Shown piece by piece: positions 1-8,303 of a stretch of 64,000 bases of DNA. The notes under the pieces were generated by a model. That model saw only the letters and a list, made by a program, of their open reading frames with translations. It was not told where the DNA came from and made no database searches. The DNA is from Bradyrhizobium sp. Ash2021. Its GTDB lineage: Bacteria > Pseudomonadota > Alphaproteobacteria > Rhizobiales > Xanthobacteraceae. Where the stretch lies: the NCBI RefSeq assembly GCF_031202265.1, contig NZ_CP100604.1, forward strand, positions 992,001 through 1,056,000. Reading direction: 5' to 3'. Each line of letters begins with the position of its first letter. Position 1 is the stretch's first letter. The position numbers and the translations under genes were made by a program.

Positions 1-571
1 GCATGGTGCGGGCGCGATGCAGCCGCGTCTTCACGGTTTCCGGCTTCAGCCCGAGGATCTCGGCGGTTTCCTCGACATTCATGCCCTCGATCACGCGGGT
101 GATGAAGACGAGACGAAACGCCTCGGGCAGCTCGTCGATCGCGTGTTCGACGACATGCTGAATTTCACGCTGGGCCATGGATTTTTCCGGATCGGCGGCG
201 GCCGACAAGGGGAACTGGATGATTTGCGCTTCGAGCACGCGTTGCGGCAACGAACTCCACTCCACGCCCGGCCGCTGCCGGCGCAGCCGCCCGAGCGCCT
301 CGTTCATGGCGATACGGGAAAGCCAGGTGGAAAGGCTGGAGTCGGCGCGGAACTGGTCCAGATGCGTGAATGCCCGGACATAGGTTTCCTGGACCACATC
401 CTCGGCTTCGCTGTCGTTGCGCAATATGCCGCGGGCCAGCCGGAACAGCCTGCGATTGTTGGTCTGCATGATCGCGCGAACCGCGGCCTCGTCGCGGGAC
501 CGCGCGCGCCGGACCAGTTCGGCGTCGATGGGGCCGCTCGGAACTGCGCGTGGGGCCTGGGTGTGACGCAT
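1..571 (-). CDS. ECF-type RNA polymerase sigma factor (3' end outside window)
   Basis: The reverse strand encodes 190 codons that run off the left edge of the window. The ATG at 571 opens a protein beginning MRHTQAPRAVPSG. A sigma-70 region 2 follows, with an acidic stretch DSEAEDVVQETYVRAF and the melting-region pattern ADSSLSTWLSRIAMNEAL. A region 4 helix-turn-helix then contains LPEAFRLVFITRVIEGM and AEILGLKPETVKTRLHRAR, which is the usual ECF arrangement. Such factors redirect RNA polymerase to stress or envelope regulons. No anti-sigma gene is visible on the upstream side, and the downstream side is outside the window, so the signal it answers cannot be named. Confidence 0.9.
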   Translation of the reverse strand, partial: MRHTQAPRAVPSGPIDAELVRRARSRDEAAVRAIMQTNNRRLFRLARGILRNDSEAEDVVQETYVRAFTHLDQFRADSSLSTWLSRIAMNEALGRLRRQRPGVEWSSLPQRVLEAQIIQFPLSAAADPEKSMAQREIQHVVEHAIDELPEAFRLVFITRVIEGMNVEETAEILGLKPETVKTRLHRARTM

Positions 572-743
572 GATGGTTTTGCTCGATCTGATAAATGGTT
601 ATCGAGGTATTAGATGCGGCCGTGCCGAACAGGTTCCCTGGTAAACTCCAAAAATTACGAATATCGCCGGAGAGGGGCCCAGACGCCGGCGCGCCTGAGC
701 CCTGTTGTCCGATATTGGACCTAAGCCTGTGCGTTCGCCGGCG

Positions 744-1094
744 TCACTTCGCCGCGACCACCATGATTTCAACGCCATATTGCGGTGCGGCCAGCTTGGC
801 TTCGACGGTGGCGCGCGCCGGCGTGTTTCCGGCCGATACCCAGCCGTCCCACACCGCGTTCATCTCGGCGAAGTTTTTCATGTCGGTGAGGTAGATCGTG
901 GCCGTCAGCAGCTTCGATTTGTCGCTTCCGGCCTTGGCGAGATGGCTGTCGATGATCGAGAGCACCTCCTGCGTCTGCTTGGTCACGCTTTCGCCGGTCG
1001 CCTTGTGGGCCACGACCCCCGCGAGATAAACGGTGTTGCCGTGGACGACGACCTGGCTCATGCGCGGGCCGGTTTCGAAACGCTGGATGGTCAT
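744..1094 (-). CDS. RidA/YjgF family protein
   Basis: This 116-residue protein is the usual length for a single RidA domain. It opens MTIQRFETGPRMSQVV and shows the family features: an early beta-strand block (VVVHGNTVYLAGVVA), the helix with IIDSHLAKAGSDKSKLL, and the conserved arginine in PARATVEA near residue 93, which contacts the substrate carboxylate in enamine/imine deaminases. Known members hydrolyse reactive enamines such as 2-aminoacrylate to ketoacids in the cytosol. This is one of several RidA subgroups, so the exact substrate is not certain. The gene stands alone, and a short dispersed repeat lies just upstream. Confidence 0.88.
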   Translation of the reverse strand: MTIQRFETGPRMSQVVVHGNTVYLAGVVAHKATGESVTKQTQEVLSIIDSHLAKAGSDKSKLLTATIYLTDMKNFAEMNAVWDGWVSAGNTPARATVEAKLAAPQYGVEIMVVAAK

Positions 1095-1128
1095 ACTGCT
1101 CTCCTGATTGGTTGCGGCGACTGCTTAG

Positions 1129-1172
1129 CGCATGATCCGGAAAAGTGGAAACCGGTTTTCCGAAATGATCTA
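1129..1172. repeat. Short dispersed palindromic element (ATGATCC...GGATCAT type)
   Basis: The stretch contains GGAAAACCGGTTTTCC-like arms (GTGGAAACCGGTTTTCC) between two ATGATC ends. A close copy lies at 43012-43058. It is a small repeat scattered through Rhizobiales genomes and is not part of a gene. Confidence 0.7.
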
Positions 1173-1233
1173 GCGCGTTGGCGCGCCATCGGCCACAGCG
1201 TTCGCCATGACGCCTGCCGGGATCACCCATGCA

Positions 1234-2157
1234 TTAGGGAAATTTTTTGAAAAACGCCCAGATCGTCTCGGCACCGTCGATGTCGTGGTTTTGCGGCCCG
1301 AAGAACGCGGTCGCGATGCCTGGAAAGCGCGCATCCGGCAAGTGGCTGGGCATGCGGTGGCCGCCGCCATTGACGCGATAGAGCACGGCATCGCGCCCCG
1401 GCGGGCAGTGCGACGAGATCAGCGTCACCGTGCTCCGGTCCGATTGATCGCGGTCGTCGAGATCGGTCGCGGCGGCATCCTGCGCCTCGCAGCCATTGAC
1501 GCGGCGCCAGAACGCCAGCGTCTTTTCGGCCGACCAAAATCCTTCCACCGCGAAGCGGCTGGCGCCCTTGCCGCCCTGATACGGAATCAGGGGATCGATC
1601 GTTCCGTTCATGATCAGCATCGGCACCGGGCGCGACGGGCGGCAGGCGCTGGCCGATTCGTCGGTGAGATTCATGATGACGCTGGCGGCCGCCGCGAACA
1701 GATCGGCACGCGCGCAAGCGAGCGTCATGGTCATCGCGCCGCCATTTGAGAGGCCGGTGACGTAAATCCGCTTCGGGTCCGCGGTGCCGTCAGCGACATA
1801 TTTCCCGATCAGGGCGACGATGAAGGCTGTGTCGTCGGTACCTTTCGGCGCTACGCGGCCGGCGCGCTTGCCGTGGGGCCGCAGATCGGCCCAGGCGCGA
1901 TTGAGGCCGTCGGGAAAGATCACGCCAAAACGCTCGCGTTTGGCGACCTCCGGCCATGAGGTTCGGGTCATGACGTCGGCGCCGGTCTGGGTATTGCCAT
2001 GGAGCACGATCACCAGCGGCGCGGGCCTGGTGTCGGGGAATTGGGTGATGAACGTGCGCGTCGCACCGCCGATCACGAGCGTCTCGGCAGAAGCAGCGCT
2101 AGCGCCGAGCCCGATCGCCAGGACCGCGAGGAAGCAGCGAATCTGATGCATTTCCAT
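1234..2157 (-). CDS. Secreted PHB-depolymerase/LpqC-like alpha/beta hydrolase
   Basis: The product has 307 residues from the ATG at 2157, which has GGAG about nine bases upstream and gives a clean signal peptide (IRCFLAVLAIGLGASAASA). Catalytic elements of an alpha/beta hydrolase are visible: an HGNTQTG oxyanion loop, nucleophile GLSNGG with the serine near residue 137, an acid in NGTIDPLIPY, and a histidine in GGGHRMP. The layout matches the esterase PHB-depolymerase (LpqC, COG3509) family, which cleaves short polyester or feruloyl-type esters outside the cytoplasm. The substrate is not known here. A longer reading frame begins 39 bases upstream but would bury the signal peptide. LysR lies 71 bases upstream on the same strand. 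Confidence 0.85.
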   Translation of the reverse strand: MEMHQIRCFLAVLAIGLGASAASAETLVIGGATRTFITQFPDTRPAPLVIVLHGNTQTGADVMTRTSWPEVAKRERFGVIFPDGLNRAWADLRPHGKRAGRVAPKGTDDTAFIVALIGKYVADGTADPKRIYVTGLSNGGAMTMTLACARADLFAAAASVIMNLTDESASACRPSRPVPMLIMNGTIDPLIPYQGGKGASRFAVEGFWSAEKTLAFWRRVNGCEAQDAAATDLDDRDQSDRSTVTLISSHCPPGRDAVLYRVNGGGHRMPSHLPDARFPGIATAFFGPQNHDIDGAETIWAFFKKFP

Positions 2158-2228
2158 TCGAGGAGGCTCCGTCAGCCCATGGTTCCATTGCATCACGACG
2201 CCTGAACCGGATCAACCGCGTGCCGTGG

Positions 2229-3137
2229 CTACGCCTCGATCTGCGCCGCCGCGCCGCCGCGTTCCTGGGCCTCCATGGCATCGAGGAAACATCGCACTTT
2301 GGCCGGAACGAACTGCCGCGCCGGCAGCAGCGCGTGCACGTTGAGCGGCTCGCACACGTGATCCGGCAGCAGCCGCCGCAGCAATCCCGCTGCAACGGCG
2401 ACTTTTGTGTAGCTCGCGGTCACCCGCAACACACCGTGCCCGGCCAGCGCCGCCTGCAGCCTTATGTCGGCATTCGAACTGACCAGCCGCGCGTTTGAAA
2501 CCGCAAGCTGCTCGCTCACGCCCGCCGGCGTCGTCAGCGCCCAGGGCGTGTCGCTCGGACCAATGAGCAGAGGAAATTTGGCGAGGTCTTCCAGGGTGCG
2601 GGGCTCGCCGAGCCTTTCCAGCAGCGCCGGCGCCGCGAACAGTCCGCGCTCCAGCGAAGAAACCCGTCGGATCACAATACCCGTCGAGGGCAGCGGGGCC
2701 TCGAGCATCGCGAACACGATGTCATAGTTCTCGGCGACGGGGCTGACGAATTCGTGCTCGACATCGATCCGGATCACCAGATCCGGGTAACGGCCCATCA
2801 ATTCGCAGGCCACCGGGCCTGCATGGTGCGCGCCGAACTCGTAAGGCGCCTTGATGCGCAGCGTGCCGGCGATGGCGCTACTCATGGCCAGCGCCTCGCC
2901 ATGGGTATCGTGCAGCGCTGTGAATAGCGGCCGCACCCGCTGATAGATCGTCTGGCCCGCGTCGGTCAGGCGCAAATGACGGGTGGTGCGTTCGATCAGC
3001 CGGAGCCCGAGATTGCTTTCCAGCCGCTGCACTGCAGCACTCAGGCTCGACTTGGGATGCCCGAGCACGCGTGCGGCGGCGCTAAAGCCGCCATGCTGCA
3101 CGACCTCGCAAAACAGCTCCCAATCCCGCCAATCCAT
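2229..3137 (-). CDS. LysR family transcriptional regulator
   Basis: The protein has 302 residues beginning MDWRDWELFCEVVQHGGFS. The N-terminal winged helix-turn-helix spans about residues 1-60 (AARVLGHPKSSLSAAVQRLE), followed by the linker LIERTTRHLRLTDAG and a periplasmic-binding-like effector domain. Length and layout are standard for the family. It is transcribed away from a Rieske oxygenase that starts 120 bases to the right. That is the classic arrangement in which LysR controls its divergent neighbour, and here it probably responds to an aromatic ligand. The frame stays open far upstream, but only this ATG gives the family N-terminus. Confidence 0.93.
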   Translation of the reverse strand: MDWRDWELFCEVVQHGGFSAAARVLGHPKSSLSAAVQRLESNLGLRLIERTTRHLRLTDAGQTIYQRVRPLFTALHDTHGEALAMSSAIAGTLRIKAPYEFGAHHAGPVACELMGRYPDLVIRIDVEHEFVSPVAENYDIVFAMLEAPLPSTGIVIRRVSSLERGLFAAPALLERLGEPRTLEDLAKFPLLIGPSDTPWALTTPAGVSEQLAVSNARLVSSNADIRLQAALAGHGVLRVTASYTKVAVAAGLLRRLLPDHVCEPLNVHALLPARQFVPAKVRCFLDAMEAQERGGAAAQIEA

Positions 3138-3173
3138 GCCCGCGATTGTCCATGGGCCGGTACAGTGTGTCCA

Positions 3174-3188
3174 GGAAATCCGGATTCC
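3174..3188. promoter_or_regulatory. Possible LysR operator between the LysR and Rieske genes
   Basis: A perfect 10-base palindrome AATCCGGATT (3177-3186) lies in the 120-base divergent gap, with partly symmetric flanks. LysR proteins often bind dyads of this type, but it lacks a clear T-N11-A pattern, so the assignment is tentative. Confidence 0.3.
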
Positions 3189-3257
3189 GGCGCCATCCCC
3201 GATGACATAGAAGAGGTGGCAATAGAAGAGCATTTCCAAAAAACAGGGAGGGGTGTC

Positions 3258-4322
3258 ATGACCGATGACGGAATCTTTCTTCGCAATTCCTGGTACGTCG
3301 CGGCCTGGAATCACGAATTGATCGACGGCACGAAGCTGGCCCGCACGATTCTGGAGCGCCCGGTCGTGATCTATCGCGGCGCAAGCGGCAAGGTCGTGGC
3401 GCTCGACGACCGCTGCTGCCATCGCGCCGCGCCGCTGTCGATGGGCCGGATCGAAGGCGACGACATCCGCTGCATGTACCACGGCATGAAGTTCGAGCCG
3501 GGCGGCAAGTGCATCCAGATCCCCGGCCAGGACATGATCCCGCCAAAACTCGGCGTGCGCAGCTATCCGGTGGTCGAGCGCTACAATCTGATCTGGATCT
3601 GGATGGGCGAAGCCGAAAAGGCCGATCCGAACCTGATCGTGGATTATCCGCCGCTTGCGGATGCCAAATGGCGCGGGCTGCCCGGCTATATGCACTACAA
3701 GGCCAACTGGCTGTTGATCGTCGACAATCTCAGCGATTTTGCGCATCTCGCTTTCGTGCATACCCATACGCTCGGGGGCTCCGAGGAATACGCCTACAAG
3801 ACGAAGCCGGTCGCGATCGAAAAGCTGGACGACGGTTTTCGCGTCGAGCGCTGGCATATGGGCGCCGAACCGCCGCCCTATCATCAGAAGGTGATCTCGA
3901 ACCGGGCCGACAAAATCGACCGCCGCAATATCGGCCGCATGATCGTTCCCGGCATCTTCCTGCTCGATACGATGTTTGCGCCGGCGGGGCAGGGCGCGGA
4001 GAAGGGCGTTCAGGTGCCGGGCACGCGGCAGTATCGCAACGCCCAGTTCATGACGCCGGAGACGCGAAGCTCGACGCATTTCTTCTGGAACTATCTGCAC
4101 GATTTCGAGATCGACAATCCGAACATCTCGCTGTCGCTGCGCAACAGCCTCGAAGAGGCGTTCAACGAGGACAAGGCGATCATTGAGGCGCAGCAGACGG
4201 TGTTCGACGCCGATCCGAACTACCAGCTGCTCGCGATCGGCGCGGATGCGGCGCTGACCTATTTCCGCTGGGTGCTGGCGCGGCGGATCGAGGCGGAAAA
4301 AAGCGCGGCGAAGGCGGCGTGA
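3258..4322 (+). CDS. Rieske non-heme iron oxygenase, alpha subunit (vanillate O-demethylase-like)
   Basis: The protein has 354 residues. Its start has GGGAGGGG immediately upstream. The Rieske [2Fe-2S] ligands are C53-x-H55 (DRCCHRAAP) and C72-x2-H75 (CMYHG). The mononuclear iron site is formed by D160, H163 and H168 in NLSDFAHLAFVHTH. The overall length and the short catalytic half match the VanA/aromatic demethylase group, which oxidatively removes methyl or similar groups using electrons from a separate reductase. No ferredoxin reductase gene is adjacent, so electrons must come from elsewhere. The divergent LysR is the likely regulator. The substrate cannot be read from the sequence. Confidence 0.9.
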   Translation: MTDDGIFLRNSWYVAAWNHELIDGTKLARTILERPVVIYRGASGKVVALDDRCCHRAAPLSMGRIEGDDIRCMYHGMKFEPGGKCIQIPGQDMIPPKLGVRSYPVVERYNLIWIWMGEAEKADPNLIVDYPPLADAKWRGLPGYMHYKANWLLIVDNLSDFAHLAFVHTHTLGGSEEYAYKTKPVAIEKLDDGFRVERWHMGAEPPPYHQKVISNRADKIDRRNIGRMIVPGIFLLDTMFAPAGQGAEKGVQVPGTRQYRNAQFMTPETRSSTHFFWNYLHDFEIDNPNISLSLRNSLEEAFNEDKAIIEAQQTVFDADPNYQLLAIGADAALTYFRWVLARRIEAEKSAAKAA

Positions 4323-4361
4323 GCTGATAGTTCTGAAGCTGGTGCGCGGGGCTCGCCCCGC

Positions 4362-4661
4362 TCACCGCTGGTCGGCAGCCCAGCGCGTGAACAGCGCGAT
4401 CTTCTCGCCGGGCCATGCACCGTCGCAGGGCATGGTGCCGGCGCGAAGCCGTGCCAGTATTTGTTCCCGGTGCGCGGCAACGTCGGCTTCCTTCCACAGG
4501 TCAAACGCAAACAGCATCGAGTTGCGGTCCATCGGACGAAACAGCGGGCGAATGTGATCGTCGAAGCGAACGGCTTCATCCGTCCCCGGTAATCTAGGCC
4601 CGACGTTGACCGCAACCGGTCGATCGCCGGCCGGCGTCCGTTTTCTTGACGCCGAAGCCAA
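4362..4661 (-). CDS. Small protein with PCDGAWP motif, function unknown
   Basis: This 99-residue frame contains a compact conserved-looking block: DDHIRPLFRPMDRNSM, then FAFDLWKEADV, then ARLRAGTMPCDGAWPGEK, ending in a tryptophan-rich helix. From memory, similar small proteins occur widely in soil bacteria, sometimes linked to cytochrome-c-like or redox proteins, but I know of no assigned role. The first ~30 residues are poorly conserved in character, so the true start may be internal (for example at MDRNSM). It is a separate gene 71 bases downstream of the secreted protein at 4733-5413, on the same strand. Confidence 0.65.
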   Translation of the reverse strand: MASASRKRTPAGDRPVAVNVGPRLPGTDEAVRFDDHIRPLFRPMDRNSMLFAFDLWKEADVAAHREQILARLRAGTMPCDGAWPGEKIALFTRWAADQR

Positions 4662-4732
4662 CGAGGCGGCTTTCTAGCCCACGGCGTTCGCCTTCCGGCC
4701 GGCGCGACCGATCTCGCTGCCCTCACGCGAAT

Positions 4733-5413
4733 TTACTTCGGTCGCGTTATGCGTTCGGGAAGAACCACTTTCGTGTTGATGGCGTACAGGAAGCAAGGGC
4801 CATTCTGTTTGTCACGGCCGAAGTTGTTGCATTTGTTCAGAACCGTTTGTTGCGCATCTGCGGTGCCCCATGAGATGAAAAGCTCACCCCAGGGGTGTAT
4901 GGCGATTGCCTTTGGTTCGCTCGCCCGGAAATACCGCTGAAGATCGGCGCGATTTCGAGTGTCGAGTCTGATGGTCGGAATTTGAGAGAGGTCGAAGTCG
5001 CCGGCGTAGTGGAGGCGTGGCATATCCTTGTATTCAAGCTGCCCATCCGTCGCGATCTCGTCGTTTATCGCGACAAGAGCGCATGGCTTTGCGAAGCGCA
5101 TTTGACAAGCCTCCAGCGCCCGGTCGCCGACAGCTTCCTCGTCTTCGTGAAGGACCGAAACAATATATCCGCGGTAGACGTCTTGAACGGCTAGCCCCTT
5201 GTTCGACTTGCCATTCATGTATGCCTCGATGAGGCGATCGCGTTCATCGACCGGCATGTCGGGAGTAACCGCGGAGATGACCAGGCCAAGCGCTCGCTCG
5301 AACTGTGACTTGCGTTGCGCGGTTGTGAGACCCGCAAATGCGATTCCGGGGATCAGGCAGATACAACCCACCCAACCCATAAATTTTAATTTGAAATTCG
5401 CCGTTCCTGACAT
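4733..5413 (-). CDS. Secreted protein of unknown function with a repeated Cys-x-Cys unit
   Basis: The protein has 226 residues with a signal peptide or anchor (FMGWVGCICLIPGIAFAG). Two similar units are visible: ALEACQMRFAKPCALVAIND near residue 102 and VLNKCNNFGRDKQNGPCFLY near residue 190. Each has a cysteine, a second cysteine after about ten residues, then a hydrophobic strand ending AIN. The second ends in VVLPERITRP. This unit recurs, from memory, in several Bradyrhizobium extracytoplasmic proteins, probably with paired disulfides. No catalytic motif is recognisable. The base composition is less GC-rich than its neighbours, and the gene has no clear operon partner. Confidence 0.7.
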   Translation of the reverse strand: MSGTANFKLKFMGWVGCICLIPGIAFAGLTTAQRKSQFERALGLVISAVTPDMPVDERDRLIEAYMNGKSNKGLAVQDVYRGYIVSVLHEDEEAVGDRALEACQMRFAKPCALVAINDEIATDGQLEYKDMPRLHYAGDFDLSQIPTIRLDTRNRADLQRYFRASEPKAIAIHPWGELFISWGTADAQQTVLNKCNNFGRDKQNGPCFLYAINTKVVLPERITRPK

Positions 5414-5533
5414 GCCACTCCTCTCACGGAAACATCATGGATAATGACCAAATTGCTTCAGCCGCGTCGCTATCGTGATTCGCGCCCCGAGGACTACGGC
5501 CGCGACCAGCGGCGAAGCACGCAGCCGCTTCGA

Positions 5534-7192
5534 TCACCCCACCGCCTTCGCCGCCGCGCGCCCCGCATTCCGCCCCGAAAACAGACACCCGCCCAAAAAC
5601 GTCCCTTCCAGCGAACGATAGCCGTGCACGCCGCCGCCACCGAAACCGGCGGCTTCGCCGGCGGCGTATAATCCCCTGATGATCTGGCCGTCATTGCCGA
5701 ACACGCGCGAGTCGAGATCGGTCTCGAAGCCGCCCAGTGTCTTGCGGGTGAGGATGTTCAGCTTCACGGCAATCAGCGGGCCGTGTTCGGGATCGAGAAT
5801 CCGATGCGGCTTTGCGGTGCGGATCAGCCGGTCGCCGATATAGCGGCGCGCGTTGTGGATGTTCATCACCTGCGCGTCCTTGACGTAAGGGTTTGACATC
5901 TCGCGGTCGCGCGCTTCGATCTGCGCCTTGATGTGCTCGGGCTTGAGCAGATTGTCGCCCGAGAGCGCGTTCATCGCGCTCACGAGATCTTCGAGATTGT
6001 CGCGCACGATGAAATCGGCGCCGTGCTGCTTGAATGCTTCCACCGGCGCCGGCGCGCCCTTGTTGGTGGCGCGCTTGATCGTCATGCGCCAGCTTTTGCC
6101 GGTGAGATCGGGGTTTTGCTCGGAGCCGGAGAGCGCGAACTCCTTCTTGATGATGCTCTGCGTCAGCACGAACCAGGAATAATCGTGGCCGGTCGACATG
6201 ATGTAGTGCAGTTGGCCGAGCGTGTCGGAGCCGGGAAACAGCGGCGCCGGCAGCCGCTTGCCCGTGGCGTCGAACCACATCGAGGAGGGTCCCGGCAAAA
6301 TGCGGATGCCGTGGCGCGGCCAGATCGGCGACCAGTTCCGGATGCCCTCGACGTAATGCCACATCCGGTCGCGGTTGATCAGCCGCGCGCCGGCGGCCTC
6401 GGTGATCCCGATCATGCGGCCATCGACATGTTCGGGCACGCCGGAGATCATGTGCTTCGGCGGTTCGCCGAGCCGCTTCGGCCAGTTCTGCCGGACCAGG
6501 TCGTGATTGCCGCCGATGCCGCCGGAGGCGACGATCACGGCCGGCGCGCGCAGCGTAAAGTCGCCGACGATTTTGCGCGAACTGCTCTGGCCGCGCTCGA
6601 CATTCGAGGGTTCAAGGATTGAACCGCTGACGCCATCGACGGCGCCATTGCTGATCGATAGCGCATCGACGCGGTGGCGGAATTTGAAGGTCAGCTGGCC
6701 GTCCTTCTGCGCTTCGCGCGCGCGGCGCTCGAACGGCTCGACGATCCCGGGTCCGGTGCCCCAGGTGACATGAAACCGCGGCACCGAATTGCCGTGGCCC
6801 ATCGCGTCATAGCCGCCGCGTTCGGCCCAGCCGACCACGGGAAAGATGCGATGGCCCATCGCGCGCAGCCAGCCGCGTTTTTCGCCCGCGGCGAACGCGA
6901 CATAGGCTTCCGCCCAGCGCTTTGGCCAAAGATCCTCGTCGCGATCGAAACCGGCGGTGCCCATCCAGTCCTGCAGCGCGAGTTCAAAACTGTCCTTGAT
7001 GCCGAGCCGGCGCTGCTCCGGCGAATCCACCAGGAACAAGCCGCCGAACGACCAGAACGCCTGGCCGCCGAGGCTCTGTTCGCCTTCCTGGTCGACCACG
7101 ATGACACGTTTGCCGGCGTCGGCGATCTCGGTGGCCGCAACCAGCCCCGCCAGCCCGCCGCCGACCACGATTACGTCTGCATCATCAGCCAT
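5534..7192 (-). CDS. FAD-binding dehydrogenase, KsdD/fumarate-reductase-like
   Basis: The protein has 552 residues from the ATG at 7192, with GGGGAGGAA directly upstream. The N-terminal FAD-binding Rossmann motif is VIVVGGGLAGLVAAT (about residues 8-22), with an E/D ribose ligand at the end of the second strand (VIVVDQEGE). The C-terminal FAD-binding part shows GLYAAGEAAGFGGGGVHG and LEGTFLGGCLFSGR. This layout is the flavoprotein group annotated as 3-ketosteroid-1-dehydrogenase-like or FAD-binding dehydrogenase, which removes or adds hydrogen at a C=C bond. No steroid genes are near, so the substrate is open. It stands alone in this region. Confidence 0.9.
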   Translation of the reverse strand: MADDADVIVVGGGLAGLVAATEIADAGKRVIVVDQEGEQSLGGQAFWSFGGLFLVDSPEQRRLGIKDSFELALQDWMGTAGFDRDEDLWPKRWAEAYVAFAAGEKRGWLRAMGHRIFPVVGWAERGGYDAMGHGNSVPRFHVTWGTGPGIVEPFERRAREAQKDGQLTFKFRHRVDALSISNGAVDGVSGSILEPSNVERGQSSSRKIVGDFTLRAPAVIVASGGIGGNHDLVRQNWPKRLGEPPKHMISGVPEHVDGRMIGITEAAGARLINRDRMWHYVEGIRNWSPIWPRHGIRILPGPSSMWFDATGKRLPAPLFPGSDTLGQLHYIMSTGHDYSWFVLTQSIIKKEFALSGSEQNPDLTGKSWRMTIKRATNKGAPAPVEAFKQHGADFIVRDNLEDLVSAMNALSGDNLLKPEHIKAQIEARDREMSNPYVKDAQVMNIHNARRYIGDRLIRTAKPHRILDPEHGPLIAVKLNILTRKTLGGFETDLDSRVFGNDGQIIRGLYAAGEAAGFGGGGVHGYRSLEGTFLGGCLFSGRNAGRAAAKAVG

Positions 7193-7476
7193 CGCGTTCC
7201 TCCCCAGCCCGTTCTGATTCAAGACCGTGTCGACGCAGGCGGTCAACGCCAAATGGCGCTTGCCTGTGGCGGGTGCGCACCAAAAGGAATCGTTAACTTG
7301 TTCCAGTTTGGGACCTTTCGGCCGCAAACTGCAGCGCGGGCGCAACACTTAATTTGAATTTGTTTTGAGCGGCCTCCTCCACCTAGACAAAAATGCCGTC
7401 TCGCAACACGCTGGCGCAGTCTTGCATCACTGAGACGATCAGATTCGGGTTCGACAGGTTTGGACTGGGGCTGGAT

Positions 7477-7950
7477 ATGAAGTTGATGACGGGGTTGCTC
7501 GCGGCGGTCTTGTTGCTGGCGGGGGTGGGGGCAAGTCATGCGGTGGTCCGGATCGCGGACGATCGCGGCGGCCGGATCGGCACCTACGTCGACAAATATC
7601 AGGGCCTGCGTTCTTCCGGCGAAGCGGTCATCATCGACGGCCTGTGCGCCTCGGCCTGCACCATCGTCCTCGGCGCGGTTCCCCATAACAAGATCTGCGT
7701 GACCTCGCACGCCAATCTCGGCTTCCATGCCGCCTGGGATTTCGGCGCCAATGGCCGCGCGGTCACCAACGCCGAAGCGACCCAGATGCTGTATTCGATG
7801 TATCCGTCGGCGGTGCGGCACTGGATCGCCCAGCGCGGCGGCCTGACCCCGCGCATGATCTTCCTGCGCGGCAAGCAATTGCAGCAGCTGTACAAGCCCT
7901 GCTACCTCGACGCCCAAGCGTCCGCGAACCGGCCCCAGTCTTCCCGCTGA
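7477..7950 (+). CDS. Secreted ClpP/crotonase-like protein (COG3904 type)
   Basis: This 157-residue protein starts at the ATG that yields the signal peptide MTGLLAAVLLLAGVGASHAV. The mature part has EAVIIDGLCASACTIVLG and NLGFHAAWDF. These are the short serine-containing and histidine-containing segments seen in periplasmic ClpP-like proteins of Rhizobiales. The pattern CASACT places the candidate nucleophile serine between two cysteines. A longer frame begins at 7393 but lacks a signal sequence at its start. A second member of this broad family lies at 35306-36178. Proteolytic activity has not been shown for such proteins to my knowledge. Confidence 0.75.
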   Translation: MKLMTGLLAAVLLLAGVGASHAVVRIADDRGGRIGTYVDKYQGLRSSGEAVIIDGLCASACTIVLGAVPHNKICVTSHANLGFHAAWDFGANGRAVTNAEATQMLYSMYPSAVRHWIAQRGGLTPRMIFLRGKQLQQLYKPCYLDAQASANRPQSSR

Positions 7951-8084
7951 CAGGGTCTTCGCGCGGATAAAGTCCTCACGCTGAAAAGGCCTCGTGCGAA
8001 ATCAGCGATTTAGCTCCGCATGACGTGATCGGCTGCGCCGACACGGCGCTTGCCCGCATACGGAACTCGCTCTATCTGAAGCCT

Positions 8085-8279
8085 ATGGTTCAGCCGGTTT
8101 CCACCCAGCACGGGATGATGGTGGTAACCCCGCCTCAGGGCAGGGTGGCCTCGGCGATCGTTTGGGGCGCCGCCGGCCTTGGCGCCGTCGCCCTGCTCGG
8201 TGCCGCCGTGCTGTGGTTCCATTACGGGACCGCGGTGTTTTTTGAGATGATCGCCGCCGGCATCTCGGCCTGCTTCTGA
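8085..8279 (+). CDS. Small single-span membrane protein upstream of the SCO gene
   Basis: This protein of 64 residues begins MVQPVSTQHGMMVVTPPQGR and has one transmembrane helix (about residues 24-45), then an aromatic tail. It ends 24 bases before the SCO protein and is probably co-transcribed with it. Small membrane proteins next to copper chaperones are common, but this one has no recognised family. The frame continues upstream to 8025, but the ATG at 8085 is preferred because it starts at the basic, short cytosolic tail. Confidence 0.6.
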   Translation: MVQPVSTQHGMMVVTPPQGRVASAIVWGAAGLGAVALLGAAVLWFHYGTAVFFEMIAAGISACF

Positions 8280-8303
8280 TCCGGAACAAAAGGGAATTTG
8301 ACG

